Under the pieces are notes generated by a model. That model did not search any database. It was given only the letters and a program-made list of their open reading frames with translations, and was not told the DNA's origin. Shown piece after piece: positions 11,301 to 21,892 of a stretch of DNA of 64,000 nt; position 1 is the first letter of the stretch; every line of letters begins with the position of its first letter. This stretch comes from Abelmoschus esculentus (taxonomy: Eukaryota; Streptophyta; Magnoliopsida; Malvales; Malvaceae), in assembly GCA_035048815.1 (NCBI GenBank), contig JAUCBN010000042.1, positions 1,984,001-2,048,000 on the forward strand, given 5' to 3'. The position numbers were made by a program, and so were the translations under genes.

Positions 11301-13176
11301 GTTATTAATCCATCTATTGTAGGAAATAATGCAACATAAACTTGTCTTCATTGAGACACAAGACGTTGTAGAAACAACGTTGGCTCTGGACAATTATCGC
11401 AGGGCTTGTGATTGTGGAAGAGGTGCAGTCTTTTTCTCTGTTGCCAGGTACTACTATTAATGATGATTGATGACATATTGAAATGTATAATTATTTAATC
11501 TTTGTTATTAGGGCATGCAATTGTATTGTAATTTTGGTGTTTAGTTAGACTGTCATAGACTTACGATTGTTCTATTATGGCTGATCTTGGTTGTTGTTTT
11601 TCTTTCATTCAAAAAAAAAACGTCTGTCTTCATCACTTTGTCTTTTGCACTGGTAGTTTATTTAGTATAATTTGAGGAAGTAACTTATCACATCCTAATG
11701 AACTCACCCGAATGCTTATGCATTTTTCAGGGGAAAGGTTGCGGAAGGTATCGATTTTGATCGACATTATGGTAGACTAGTAATAATGTTTGGCGTTCCT
11801 TTCCAGTATACACTGAGCAAGTGAGGTTCATCTGATATTTATTTACCTTTCTGGTTTCTGTTTTAATTTTTGCACTTGTAGCCACAGGCAATCAATAGGT
11901 ATACTAGTTTCATAGTAATGAATTTATCACAAGTTTTAAGTTTTCTTTGCCTCCATGTCATTAATCTTGGATTCCTGTCAGAATATTGCTGGCGAGGTTG
12001 GAGTACTTACGAGACACATTCCAGATAAAGGAAGGAGATTTTCTTACTTTTGATGCCTTGGTATGATTCTGCATCCATCTTTTTCCTGAAAGAAACTTCA
12101 ATTTTCTTACACCATGGTTATGAAATGTGAGAATTATTTCTTCACCATGCGACTTTATCAAGCAGAGACAAGCTGCTCAATGTGTAGGTCGCGTTATCCG
12201 TTCAAAAGCGGATTATGGGATGATGATATTTGCTGATAAGAGGTATATATATATCTCCTTTCTCTTTTTCCAATATATCTGGCATCTTTCATATAGTTAG
12301 ATGGCGACTCAGTAGGAGCCAATAACTAGGGATCTGTGAGATAAATGTTAGACACTTTAGATTGAGATATTATATATACTATACTAGAATTTTGAATTTA
12401 GATAGAATTGGTTGCTGAAAAATCCCAGAACTCTTTATCTTTAACCGCAATCCAATTTGTTATCATCTTCTTTTAGTTTTCTTTGCTGTTTATACTTTTC
12501 CCTCCATCACTTCTGAGTGCAGGTATAGTCGACACGACAAGCGCTCCAAATTACCAAGTTGGATACTGTCTCACTTGCGAGAAGTGAACCTGAATTTGAG
12601 CACTGACATGGCTCTACACATAGCAAAAGAGGTGTGTCTTCTAATTGATTATTGTTCAATATTATGTTAGCACATTGGAGAAGGATAAATATCTTCTATG
12701 ATGTAATACAGTTACATATATTATTTGAGATATGCTCGGATGTAATTCGTATATGATTGAGCTAAACCAAGTATTTAATAATGAAATGGAGTTCTAGACA
12801 TTTGAAGTAACTTGATTTCCTTTTAAAAAAACTTTGATCCATGAGGCATGTTGGACTTTTTTGCCTGTCTTCGATATATTATGGAACCTTTATGCTTGGA
12901 TTGATATCATATATAGATCCAGTCCTAGAGAAAGTTGAATTCTTGTTATGTTTTTTCTTAGTATAAGGTGGTGTATCTGAATATCAAATCCTTGGTTGTT
13001 TAACATATATATTTGGTATCATATTACTTCCTTTTAATTTTTCCTTGGAGGCGCAGTTCCTAAGAAAAATGGCTCAACCGCATGATAAGATCGGTGGCAG
13101 TGGTAGGAAGACTCTTCTATCACAAGAAGATTTGGAAAAGATGGGAGATGGAAGCATGCATGAAATGTTGTACTAA
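8370..13176 (+). CDS. UVH6: XPD/RAD3-type DNA helicase (UVH6 homologue), TFIIH subunit
   Basis: This is a 5'-3' DNA helicase of TFIIH acting in transcription start and nucleotide excision repair. Twelve exons join in frame: 8370-8900, 9209-9489, 9690-9772, 9873-10276, 10673-10866, 10951-11131, 11323-11447, 11731-11820, 11982-12060, 12166-12242, 12523-12631 and 13057-13176. All introns are GT-AG. The product is 757 residues, about the usual length for plant XPD. Walker A is MPTGTGKT (about 42-49) and the DEAH box is 233-236. The four Fe-S cysteines are C116, C134, C155 and C189, the spacing of human XPD within one residue. The motif V/VI region contains SVARGKVAEGIDFDRHYGR and QCVGRVIRSKADYG. 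No frame break is seen. The first exon starts close after a TATA-like box. Confidence 0.96.
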
Positions 13177-13501
13177 GCATCTCTCTGCTCATTCAAAGTA
13201 GAAAACAAAGGGATATCCCTGCCATGAACAATTTTTGAGTCCACGGTGTATTATCCATCATAATTATCAGGTTCTCGTACTAATCCAATTTTTGTATAAC
13301 TCTGGAATTTTGTCACTGGTAAGCATAATATTGAATGCTATAGTTTATGGCAATTACACGTTCAAGTTTGGAAAACCTGTTGTAAGCCGTTTGTGCATTC
13401 ACCTCGTGCATGGGATTTGAACATTGTACATGAGCAGGATTGTTTCCGTCAGCACTTTTATATTTATCGTTCTGGTATATCATTTTTATAAAAATCAACA
13501 A

Positions 13502-14053
13502 TTAGATTTGGATAAACATAATTGGACTTGAGAAATGGCCCTCATCACCTCCTTTATGCTTACTTTCTTTCCCTTTACTTATCCTTCGCTTGCCATTGCA
13601 ATTACCATAGTATACAACTGTCAGTCTAGTTCTCAACTCAGCTACAAACTCCCCATTGTTAAAGAAAGATTGAACCGCCGTTGCCTCAATCCGAAGCTCT
13701 TCCCTTAACATCTTCATTATATCGAGCAACAACCCTTTGTTGTACCTGCATTACAGCTCCAACGTCACTTCCAATGATAGACACCTCCATTGTTGTCTCT
13801 GTCTTTTTTTTTTTCTGTGTTGATTCGACAGTCTTCGGTCTCCACTCCCTTGAACTATCTTCATCTTCCTTTTACCCCGCCCTGGTTCTGGCCCCAATGA
13901 TTGTGCCCTCTCCGACACTGTTACCCCACTTCTCAGTTCCATTGAGCCACTCGTTCTGTATAGCAAATCCCCCGATCTTGACCATTTGTTACCGGCATCG
14001 ATTTTCTTACTTCGTGTTTCGAGTTTTTTAACCTTTTTACGCAACTGTTTCAC
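13502..14053 (-). pseudogene. Possible degenerate coding sequence, unrecognised
   Basis: Two adjacent minus-strand frames (14053 to 13751 and 13732 to 13502) have gene-like composition: a basic coiled-coil-like start (MKQLRKKVKKLETRSKK) and later LREELRIEATAVQSFFNNGEF with a basic KGKESKHKGGDEG stretch. A frame change and stop separate them. I do not recognise a family. It could be a decayed gene, a transposon fragment or chance. Confidence 0.25.
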
Positions 14054-15838
14054 GTACTCAATGGCACCAGCGTCGCTGTCAATGTTGTAGTCTCAGTTTT
14101 TTTATTACCTGGTAATCGACGACTCTTTTTCTTAGTATTGGTAGTTGATTATCAGGTTTATTGTTTTTATTTTATTCATATCTTTTAATAACAATCTATG
14201 TTTTGTGATATATTTTTTTTTATTTTTTTATTCCGTTTCATCCATCATTTTGGTATAGTTTTAATATATTATTTTGGTATAGTTTTGATATGCTCGTGAT
14301 TGTTTGGTGTTCGATCTTTATAGTATTAGGTTCTGATTATAATTCTATTAGTAATCATAAAAATAATATATTTATCAACTTTAAATGACCAAATTACCAT
14401 AAATACACAATAAATTAAACAATTGGACACACTCAATAAATATTTTTCATAAATAATTTATCAGTTTTATTTTTACCTTGTAAAATTTACGACACAAACA
14501 CACAACAATATGAATAATTATAATATTTCAATATATATATTTTAAATTTTTTAATATCTTTCCAATATAACTTAAATGTTTTTTTAATAATTTATCACAC
14601 TATGGAGTCTGGTAGTTTTAATTATAAAAATTTTATTTTTTGAAATTTTAATTGCATTTTAGATTTTAATATTATATAATTTCAATTTTTAATTTAAATA
14701 ATTCAATTTAATAACTATCAAATTCTCAAAAAATCAAATATTACTCTTATAAAATATCAACATATAGATATTATTTATCATATCAGTATCATTAACTGCT
14801 CTATTAATATCTATTAATAATTAACATTAGTTAAAACACTCAATTAATTATGCTTATAAACCCTTTTGCTATAATTTAATCTACATCTTTAAAAATGGCA
14901 ACTTTGTAGCGTGGATCATTGTGGTACCCCGTGATGTTCTGATAAGAAACGTCGTCCTAGACTAGAAAAACATGAAAAACACGTGCTTCATATATTGTGG
15001 AGTCATTAAAAAAATAGGGTAACATACACCTTTAGCTATTAAATCATCATTGGTGTTATATTTTTATTTTGATTATCGATCCTTAAAAAAATTATAAGAG
15101 ATAATAATATGATAGGATAATTTTAATTTTTAAAATTTAAATATTTTATTGAGTTAATTATAATTCGATAATTTGTGATATTTAAAAATTATACCAATTT
15201 GATCCTCATACTATTTGATGAAAATTTGAAGAAAAGAAGGGTTAACTATTTAACTAAACCCAATTATTATATTGTTGACAAATTTATTATTTAGAGATAT
15301 AATATTTTAGAGATATTATTTAAAATCAGTGGAAGGATTTTTTTTATTTTTGTTTTTTATTTAAACTAAAAATTATTTTTTATGAATTTGTCCGCTACTT
15401 CTAAACATTTATGTTTTGTCACCCTTAACTCTAAATCCTGGCTCCGTCACTGGCAGAACCCTTTTAATTTTACTTTATTTTTTTAATAAAAAATAAAAAT
15501 ATTGTTTAAAGTTGAAACCCTTTTAATCCACCTTTAAATATAATATAGAAAGTATAATGTTTTTAGAGAAATATATACCCTATTTTTATTAAGTTTTTGA
15601 TATTATATCTCTAAAATATATGTTGGAATTTGAATTCATACATTCTTAATTATTCGATCATTCAGTGAACGTCGTTTAAACGTTATGGTCCCGCTTTGTT
15701 CCCGTCTCTTAGACATGGCCATGCTATATAGACAGAGTCCCTTCTCCCTTCCACCAGACCCCTCAAGTAGCAAAGCGTGAGGTTCAACATATATCAAACT
15801 CTACAGGTTGGTGGTAGGCAGCATTTGCTTGAGGGGCA
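14054..15838. other. Intergenic, very AT-rich, no gene seen
   Basis: Long AT-rich spacer with no recognisable coding segment. A TATA-like CTATATAG at about 15724-15731 lies 108 bp before the ALMT start codon and is a candidate promoter element. Confidence 0.5.
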
Positions 15839-17624
15839 ATGGCCTCCACTGTCATTGATATTCCAGAAGGAGATGGGGTTGTCCCCTGCAACAAACAAAA
15901 AACCAACAAATTTTATGACAGTTTCTGCCCACCCCTTGTTTTGTTTCTTACAGAAATCAAAAGGAATCGGCAAGGCATGAGAAAAGTGATTCATAGTATC
16001 CAGTCCGGTATTGCTCTCGTGTTGGTCTCTCTTCTCTATCTGCTCCAACCTCTATATAAGCAAGTCGGAGAAAATGGGATGTGGGCAACCATGACTGTCG
16101 TCCTCATCTTCGAGTTCTATGCAGGTTTGCGCATACATGCAGGCTTAATATTACCTGTGAATAGCCGGTTCATGTCAGGTTTGATTTACAGAGTTTTGTT
16201 GTCTTAGGCGCTACACTGAGAAAGGGAATAAACCATGGAATTGGGGCTATACTAGGAGGTGGACTGGGGTGTTTAGCGGCAGCTTTGGCCCAAGCAGTTG
16301 GTGGGGTTGGCGAGGCGGTAATTGTTGCCATTACTGTCTTCAATTTTGGTATGACAAGACAATATGACATCCTTAAAATTAAGTTCATATACAAAATGTA
16401 TATGTCCTTTTGACTGAAATTAAGGCAGGAATCTTGAGACTTTTCTTTGTCTTGGTTCAGGTGGTGCCGCAACATACAGTCGGGAAGTGCCAAATATTAA
16501 AAGGAAAATTGACTACGGAGCAATGCTATTCATTCTCGCATTCAACTTGGTTGTGCTATCGGGTTTACGCGCTGAACAAGTGCTTGAAATAGCCCGTGAC
16601 CGTCTCTTCAGCGTTGCTATGGGCTTCGTCTTCTGCCTTTCCGTAAGTTTGCTCGTGTTCCCCATCTGGGCTAGCGATGAACTCCATGACTCATTAATCT
16701 CTCGGTTCGAACACCTTGCCACCTCTCTCGAAGGTATTAATATTATCACTATTAGTAGTATTCAATTCTAGTCCATTTGGAGCTGAGCCCAAGGCTAAAC
16801 CAGGTGCTTGAATAGCTTAGGAGTTGGGACACGTTTATCTCCACACATTTTTTTGACCAGGTGTTTCAAATTTAAGTGTACTAGGGTTTAATATTCCATG
16901 AAACGTGCCCCCAAACTTTAATCTTTTCGTGCTTCATTTATTGCAGGAGTCTTTGAAGAATACTTTGGAAATGTCGACCAAGATGAGAAGAAGAAGAAGA
17001 AGAAGATTAGTGTTGATTTCAGTAGTAAATGCAAATCAGTCCTGTACACCAAGATGACGGATGAAACAATGGTAAATTTTGCGAGATGGGAACCTTGGCA
17101 TGGAAAATTTGGGTTTTTCTACCCTTGGGAAAAATACCTACAAATAGGAGAAGATCTAAGAGATTTGGCCACGATCATGCTTTCACTTAAACCCTGCCTT
17201 ATGCACGTACATAATCTTCACAACTTACAATAAATGTTTTACCTTCGATTCTCTTTGGTTTAGATTTAATAACTTTAAATATCGTTATCTTCAGTCATCG
17301 GAAAGTAGTACTCGTCGACAACCGGCGAAAGAATCGTGTGAAGCAATCGTAGTATCCTTGGCCCGGATGTTGAGAGAACTCGGAGAGAGCATAGAAAAGA
17401 TGAAGAAATGTGAACCCGACGATAAAATTGTGTCAAAATTGAAAACGGTGAGGCAAGAAGTAAGACTCTTTGCGAATCATTCCACAGTTGGAATGAATCA
17501 TTTGGAGAAAACTGATGGTTTAGGATCAGCAAGCTTTGTATGTTCGATTATGGAGATGGTAGAGAAGATGGAAGAATTGGCGAAACAAGTGGAGCAACTT
17601 GGACAGCTTGCAGGTTTCAGTTAA
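15839..17624 (+). CDS. Aluminium-activated malate transporter (ALMT) family channel
   Basis: ALMTs are plant anion channels, often for malate, in the plasma membrane or tonoplast. Five exons join in frame: 15839-16124, 16208-16348, 16461-16733, 16947-17206 and 17295-17624, giving 429 residues. The N-terminal half holds about six hydrophobic segments, including IALVLVSLLYLLQP, MWATMTVVLIFEFYAGATL, AILGGGLGCLAAALAQAVGG and FSVAMGFVFCLSVSLLVFP. ALMT signatures are GATLRKGINH after the second segment and the FEFYAGATL block. A cytosolic tail follows with WEPWHGKFGFFYPW, typical of the family, a Lys run (DEKKKKKKI) and a helical C-terminus. It is slightly shorter than many members. Substrate and membrane cannot be told from sequence. 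Confidence 0.92.
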
Positions 17625-17667
17625 ATCGATTAATCTTAACCGTCCAGTTCGTAGGACTGCATCCGAG

Positions 17668-17877
17668 GAAAAATTATACGGTGAACCCTGTTCACCACGT
17701 CATCTATAGTCCCAAATAATCAGGACCGTTGATCTTAATTTTTTTTTCAAGTGAATCATCACTTTCCTACATGGACTTAGTGGATAGGTAGTTATTAGGT
17801 GGTTATTTAAAGATCAACGGTCCTGATTACTTGGACCATAGATAACGTGGTGAACAGGGTTTACCGTATAATCTCTC
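17668..17877. mobile_element. MITE, family A copy 3, with 9-bp target duplication
   Basis: A 210-bp non-coding element. Its ends are GAAAAATTATACGG on the left and the complement of GAGAGATTATACGG on the right, and the inverted repeat continues through GTGAACCCTGTTCACCACGT. It is flanked by a perfect 9-bp direct repeat GCATCCGAG at 17659-17667 and 17878-17886. Nine-bp duplications and termini starting with G fit the Mutator superfamily. It lies 44 bp after the ALMT stop codon. Confidence 0.88.
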
Positions 17878-18063
17878 GCATCCGAGGGATAATTGATGCC
17901 TGATATGCTCGGTAGAGTTAAAGAAATACTTTAATATCAACGATGAAAGTTTCCTAAGCAAAATACTAATAATAAGACAGATGCAAAAGGACAGAACACT
18001 AATCAATCTCCATTATTGATGTTGAATTGGAAAAGAAACCAATGATAGAAAAGTGGGAAAAGA

Positions 18064-18272
18064 GTAAAACTCAGAATGACCCTAAATTTAGTAAGTTTGA
18101 TCAGATTAGCCTCTAAACTTTTTAAATCAAATTGGTCCCTGAATATTACATTTTTTAAAAAATAGCCCTTTAAGAAAAGCAACTTGTCAAGTTTAGTGTC
18201 AATTGAACAAAAACGTTTGAGGGCTAATTTGATCAAACTTGTCAAATTCAGGGACCAGTTTCTGTTTTAAGC
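18064..18272. mobile_element. MITE-like inverted repeat
   Basis: AGTAAGTTTGATCAGATTAG on the left pairs with CTAATTTGATCAAACTTGTC on the right, and the pairing continues outward through GACCCTAAATTT against AAATTCAGGGACC. The interior is non-coding. No target duplication is clear, so the superfamily is open. Confidence 0.65.
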
Positions 18273-18352
18273 TAAAAGAAAATGAAAAGGCCTATTAAAG
18301 TCCAAGGACGGCTGTTGTGTGATCAGAAACAAGAAGAGAGATTAAGATCGAG

Positions 18353-18757
18353 ATGGCTTATCTTCCAAAACTGGCCGCACTAGCCATGATCGGCTTGCTT
18401 TTGTTCTGCAGTGATGTAAGAAGTGTTCCGGATACGAGCGTCATAACCGTTCTCTGCAACTCGGGTAGCTATTCCGAGGGAGACCCCTTCGCCACTAGTC
18501 TGGACTACGTCCTCCAGGACTTGGAGGGAACGACGCCTGAGCGCAAAGGCTATGATTACTTCAACATCTCCCCGTATCCGAACGCCTTTGCCTATGGCCA
18601 CGCCAGTTGTAACCAGAGCCTCACCACATCGGATTGTGCTGCTTGCTTGGGTGCTGCTAAAACTGCCATGTTCGGAACTTGTCAAAACCGCATAGGATCT
18701 CGCTCGGTGCTCCATGATTGTACCATTAGGTACGAGCAATACGCATTTGATGACTAG
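18353..18757 (+). CDS. Secreted Gnk2-homologous (DUF26) cysteine-rich protein
   Basis: A single-exon gene of 134 residues. Residues 1-24 form a signal peptide (LAALAMIGLLLFCSDVRS). One DUF26 domain follows with the hallmark C-x8-C-x2-C at C86, C95 and C98, plus C35, C110 and C123, which makes the six cysteines of the ginkbilobin-2 fold. There is no transmembrane helix or kinase domain, so this is a small apoplastic single-domain form, like antifungal ginkbilobin-type proteins, not a CRK receptor. N-glycosylation sequons occur (NIS, NQS). A mannose-binding or antifungal role is known for ginkbilobin and only inferred here. Confidence 0.88.
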   Translation: MAYLPKLAALAMIGLLLFCSDVRSVPDTSVITVLCNSGSYSEGDPFATSLDYVLQDLEGTTPERKGYDYFNISPYPNAFAYGHASCNQSLTTSDCAACLGAAKTAMFGTCQNRIGSRSVLHDCTIRYEQYAFDD

Positions 18758-19841
18758 ATTAAACAACATTCTACCTAGACTCCACTGGAATTAATGGACT
18801 TTATCTCTAATCATGTCTGTTTTGTACCTTCAAAAAGTGTTTGAAACACTGAAACTTGTCTGTTTCGATGTAATCATTAATGTTTCAAGTGGATTTGTGG
18901 TTCAGTCATGCACCTTTTTTTTTAATCTTAATCTGAGTTCTTCGAGTACAAAGAATAATCGACCATATAGAGGAAAGTAGAAGTGAGGAGGAAAGTAGAA
19001 GTGAGGGACAAAGAATTTGCTATAATTTCATTGACCAAATGAACAAATTTTCAAATTCAAATTTCAAAGTGAGGGACATATCAATCCCCATGAAGAAAAG
19101 ATTAGAACTTTGTAAGTAAAAATGTAAACTTTGATTTCCAAGCTGCAAAATTACACCATTGCCAAAACTAAACAAAGAATGAGAAAGAAGAGGTAGGTAA
19201 AGTGGAGAGGGAACGGTGGGACTTGGAGTCTTTGGGTCATTTGAGCAGTCGAGGACTCGTATGTGCCTGTGTGGACCAGTGGCTCGTGCCGGATATAGAA
19301 CGTGGAAAAAGGAGAAAATTAAAGACCCTCCCCAGACAATAACATTCCCCTGCCATTGATGGCAGGGGAAGCTTCAAAAGGCAATTATTTCAACTGCATT
19401 CATTTTTTCCCCGAGAAAAAAAAAATCTGGGTCAGCTTATTTGTCGATAAGATCATTAGTTAATGACGTTAATTTCATGTTATTAACAAATCAAAGTTTA
19501 AAAGATGGACTTAACTAATAAGGAATCTAGATTTTGTTGTGCAAATGTTGGAGAGTTCTTGAGAAAAAAATACAAAGGAGGCATGAAGAGAAGCACAGAA
19601 AAGAGGGTACCTCCTTTCTTAGTACAATTCAATAAATTTCTGGAGTCCAACCTGTCCACTTCTTTTCATTTCTCTCTTCAAATAAAATCTCATTTTCAAG
19701 CAATTTCACTGATTCTGAATTCAGCATCAATGGCGGAAAACTCTTTTTCATATCATTTTCTTTAATTTTACATCCAAAGCCATGAGAGATATTAGAACAT
19801 CCTAAGGAAATGTGGTTAAAATTAAAGCATGGCAGCTACAT
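18758..19841. other. Intergenic, no gene seen
   Basis: Shared 3' flank of the convergent DUF26 and F-box genes. The frame at 19505-19765 has no family resemblance and is judged chance. Confidence 0.5.
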
Positions 19842-20939
19842 TCACAATATGCAATACCAAAACGTCAAAAAGACAGCAATGCCGCTCAATATACAAAGTC
19901 TATCTAACCTGCTTTCGTTCCTCATCTTCTCCTCTTTCAACTCGCTCTGCACTTTCGAGTACAGATGACACGATTCCAGAACTTTGCTGTAGTTTTTGCT
20001 TCGACGGCAGCTTAGCGCTTCCTTGAGAATATGCAAACTGTTCCTTCCGTTTACATGTGCACCTTCCATGTCTTCCAACTGCATGCTTAGCTCAGTCAAC
20101 TTGAGAGTCGTCTCTAAGTCGTCATCTTCGGTGTGTATGACTTTGAACTTCATTATAAGAATGCACTCTACCACTTGACGCGGGAGGATGTCTTTGGCAG
20201 GAAGAACAGACCCAAACCTTATCACGAAATCCCTGTCTGTTGGCCAATGTCTCTGTCCGCCAAGAGGGCTCCAGCTCGCAAGATTAGCGGCTTGTTTAAC
20301 CTTCTGGTTTACGATGATCCAACTAAGGCGGAGACCATCTCGGAGTTCCCTCCAAAGTTTTCCATCTTTCCTTTCCCTTTCCATAGAGGTAATCGGTGGT
20401 AGACCATCGGAAACCGAAAAGGTAATCTCACCTTCACTATCATCGTCTCTAGCTGCATAATTAAGAAGATCGATCCGAAACGGGCAATTGTGAAACCAAC
20501 TATTGGATCCATTCGCATTCGGAATACCCCAAAGTACTTTTGAGCAGATTGTTTTATCTTTATACCTGATATCCACGATCGAAACAAAATCTAACGGCGA
20601 AATACTTTCAAGTCCGACGGTGTCGCCGTAATATTCTGCTTCGCTCCATTCTTCAGGGTACTCGAGATGGCCATTCCACCGGTACTCTGTCACTTCCTTA
20701 TTAACAATAAGTGGAAAACAATCTGCATAGAATTTTCTAAACCCACCAATTGACGAAATCAAACTTTTGACATCTTCTCTACTGGTTGAAGGCCACATAG
20801 AAGAACAAGCATTTTCCCATAGTCTCTCTTCTCTAGAGATCGAATAAAACGTTGCGCACGAACATGCTGCTGAGGCCAAACTTGGGCCATCAAGGCGCCT
20901 CAATATGTCATAGAAAACATCGGTGCTCAACGATGCCAT
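19842..20939 (-). CDS. F-box protein with C-terminal membrane anchor (At2g27310 type)
   Basis: This is a probable substrate receptor of an SCF ubiquitin ligase. The start is the ATG at 20939 (MASLSTDVFYDILRRL); the frame also opens upstream but without an ATG. The protein has 365 residues. The F-box is at about residues 3-45 (LSTDVFYDILRRLDGPSLASAACSC), followed by WENACSSMWPS. The middle resembles the plant family of At2g27310/At2g36090 (PLDFVSIVDIRYKD, WGIPN). The C-terminus is a single hydrophobic helix (LCILSGIAVFLTFWYCIL), which would tether it to a membrane. A likely 5'-UTR intron runs 21491 to about 20976 on the minus strand (donor AAG/GTAATATC). That part is inference. Confidence 0.85.
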   Translation of the reverse strand: MASLSTDVFYDILRRLDGPSLASAACSCATFYSISREERLWENACSSMWPSTSREDVKSLISSIGGFRKFYADCFPLIVNKEVTEYRWNGHLEYPEEWSEAEYYGDTVGLESISPLDFVSIVDIRYKDKTICSKVLWGIPNANGSNSWFHNCPFRIDLLNYAARDDDSEGEITFSVSDGLPPITSMERERKDGKLWRELRDGLRLSWIIVNQKVKQAANLASWSPLGGQRHWPTDRDFVIRFGSVLPAKDILPRQVVECILIMKFKVIHTEDDDLETTLKLTELSMQLEDMEGAHVNGRNSLHILKEALSCRRSKNYSKVLESCHLYSKVQSELKEEKMRNESRLDRLCILSGIAVFLTFWYCIL

Positions 20940-20975
20940 GGTCTCAATGGCTGCTATTGACAAAGCTCCAGGCCT

Positions 20976-21700
20976 CTAAATCTACAGAGAACCACATAAA
21001 AAGGGATCATTCATATAATTACTCAACCAGATGAGTCTAAGAACACCAGCTAGCTCATTGAATCCCTAAATGAGTCTAAAAGGGACACAAAACCAGAGTA
21101 TGTAATAATCGTGGTTAGCAGATCTGATTGAAATTTGAGCCCATTAAACGCAGATTCTGGTTAATGCAAGAAAACCCTAACACCAACCAAAATAAGAAAG
21201 CTTCATAGAAATAAAAATCTCCCCCAAATCAACTCCACATGCATACCTATATAACGTAGCCATATCATTCAAACGATACTTAAAGAAATGGTTTTCACAA
21301 GTTAGAGTAAAAACCCAGATCCCAAAACTCAATTTTATAACAGATCAACTGAAAAATCACATGCAGAAATACCAAAAATTTAAACTTTTTCGGGTGCAGT
21401 TTCGAAACCTCATTGTTTTCTCCCAAAAACCAAAAATGCACCCCCCAAAAGAAAAAGAACACCACCAGGGACTAGGGAAGGAAGATATTACCTTAAAAAG
21501 AGGATGCAAATGTAAGAAACATGATGACGAAGCAAAACATAAAAGGGAAAGAACAGGAACAAGACGAGACTGTTGTTAGAAGTGAGAAATTATCCAAGTC
21601 AAAGTGGAAGAGAAGATCTTCCAGAACCAAATATAGAGGATTTGCTTGTGGGTTTTTGAGGTCAAAAAGAGAAAACCCGGTTTCTGAGGTCAATTTCTTG
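20976..21700 (-). other. Probable 5'-UTR and UTR intron of the F-box gene
   Basis: A good donor (AAG/GTAATATC reading minus, at 21492/21491) and acceptor-like AG before the ATG suggest one UTR intron. This is inferred; no transcript data are available. Confidence 0.35.
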
Positions 21701-21892
21701 GGTACAGTGTTTCGTCTGTACTTATGAGTTGGTTTGTTTTTTCATAATATCTTAGAGGTTTGGGTCCTTTGGTTTGGACCTTCTTCGTACGTCTTAAGGA
21801 ATGCAAAACAAATGTCGGCATATACATGCTTATAAATGATAAGAAAATTTCAATAAAATAACACAGATTTTTCTTCACATTTAAGGGCATTG

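Noticed and set aside
19505..19765. 86-residue plus ORF downstream of the DUF26 gene
   Set aside because: No domain, no homologous motif, and composition like the surrounding spacer.
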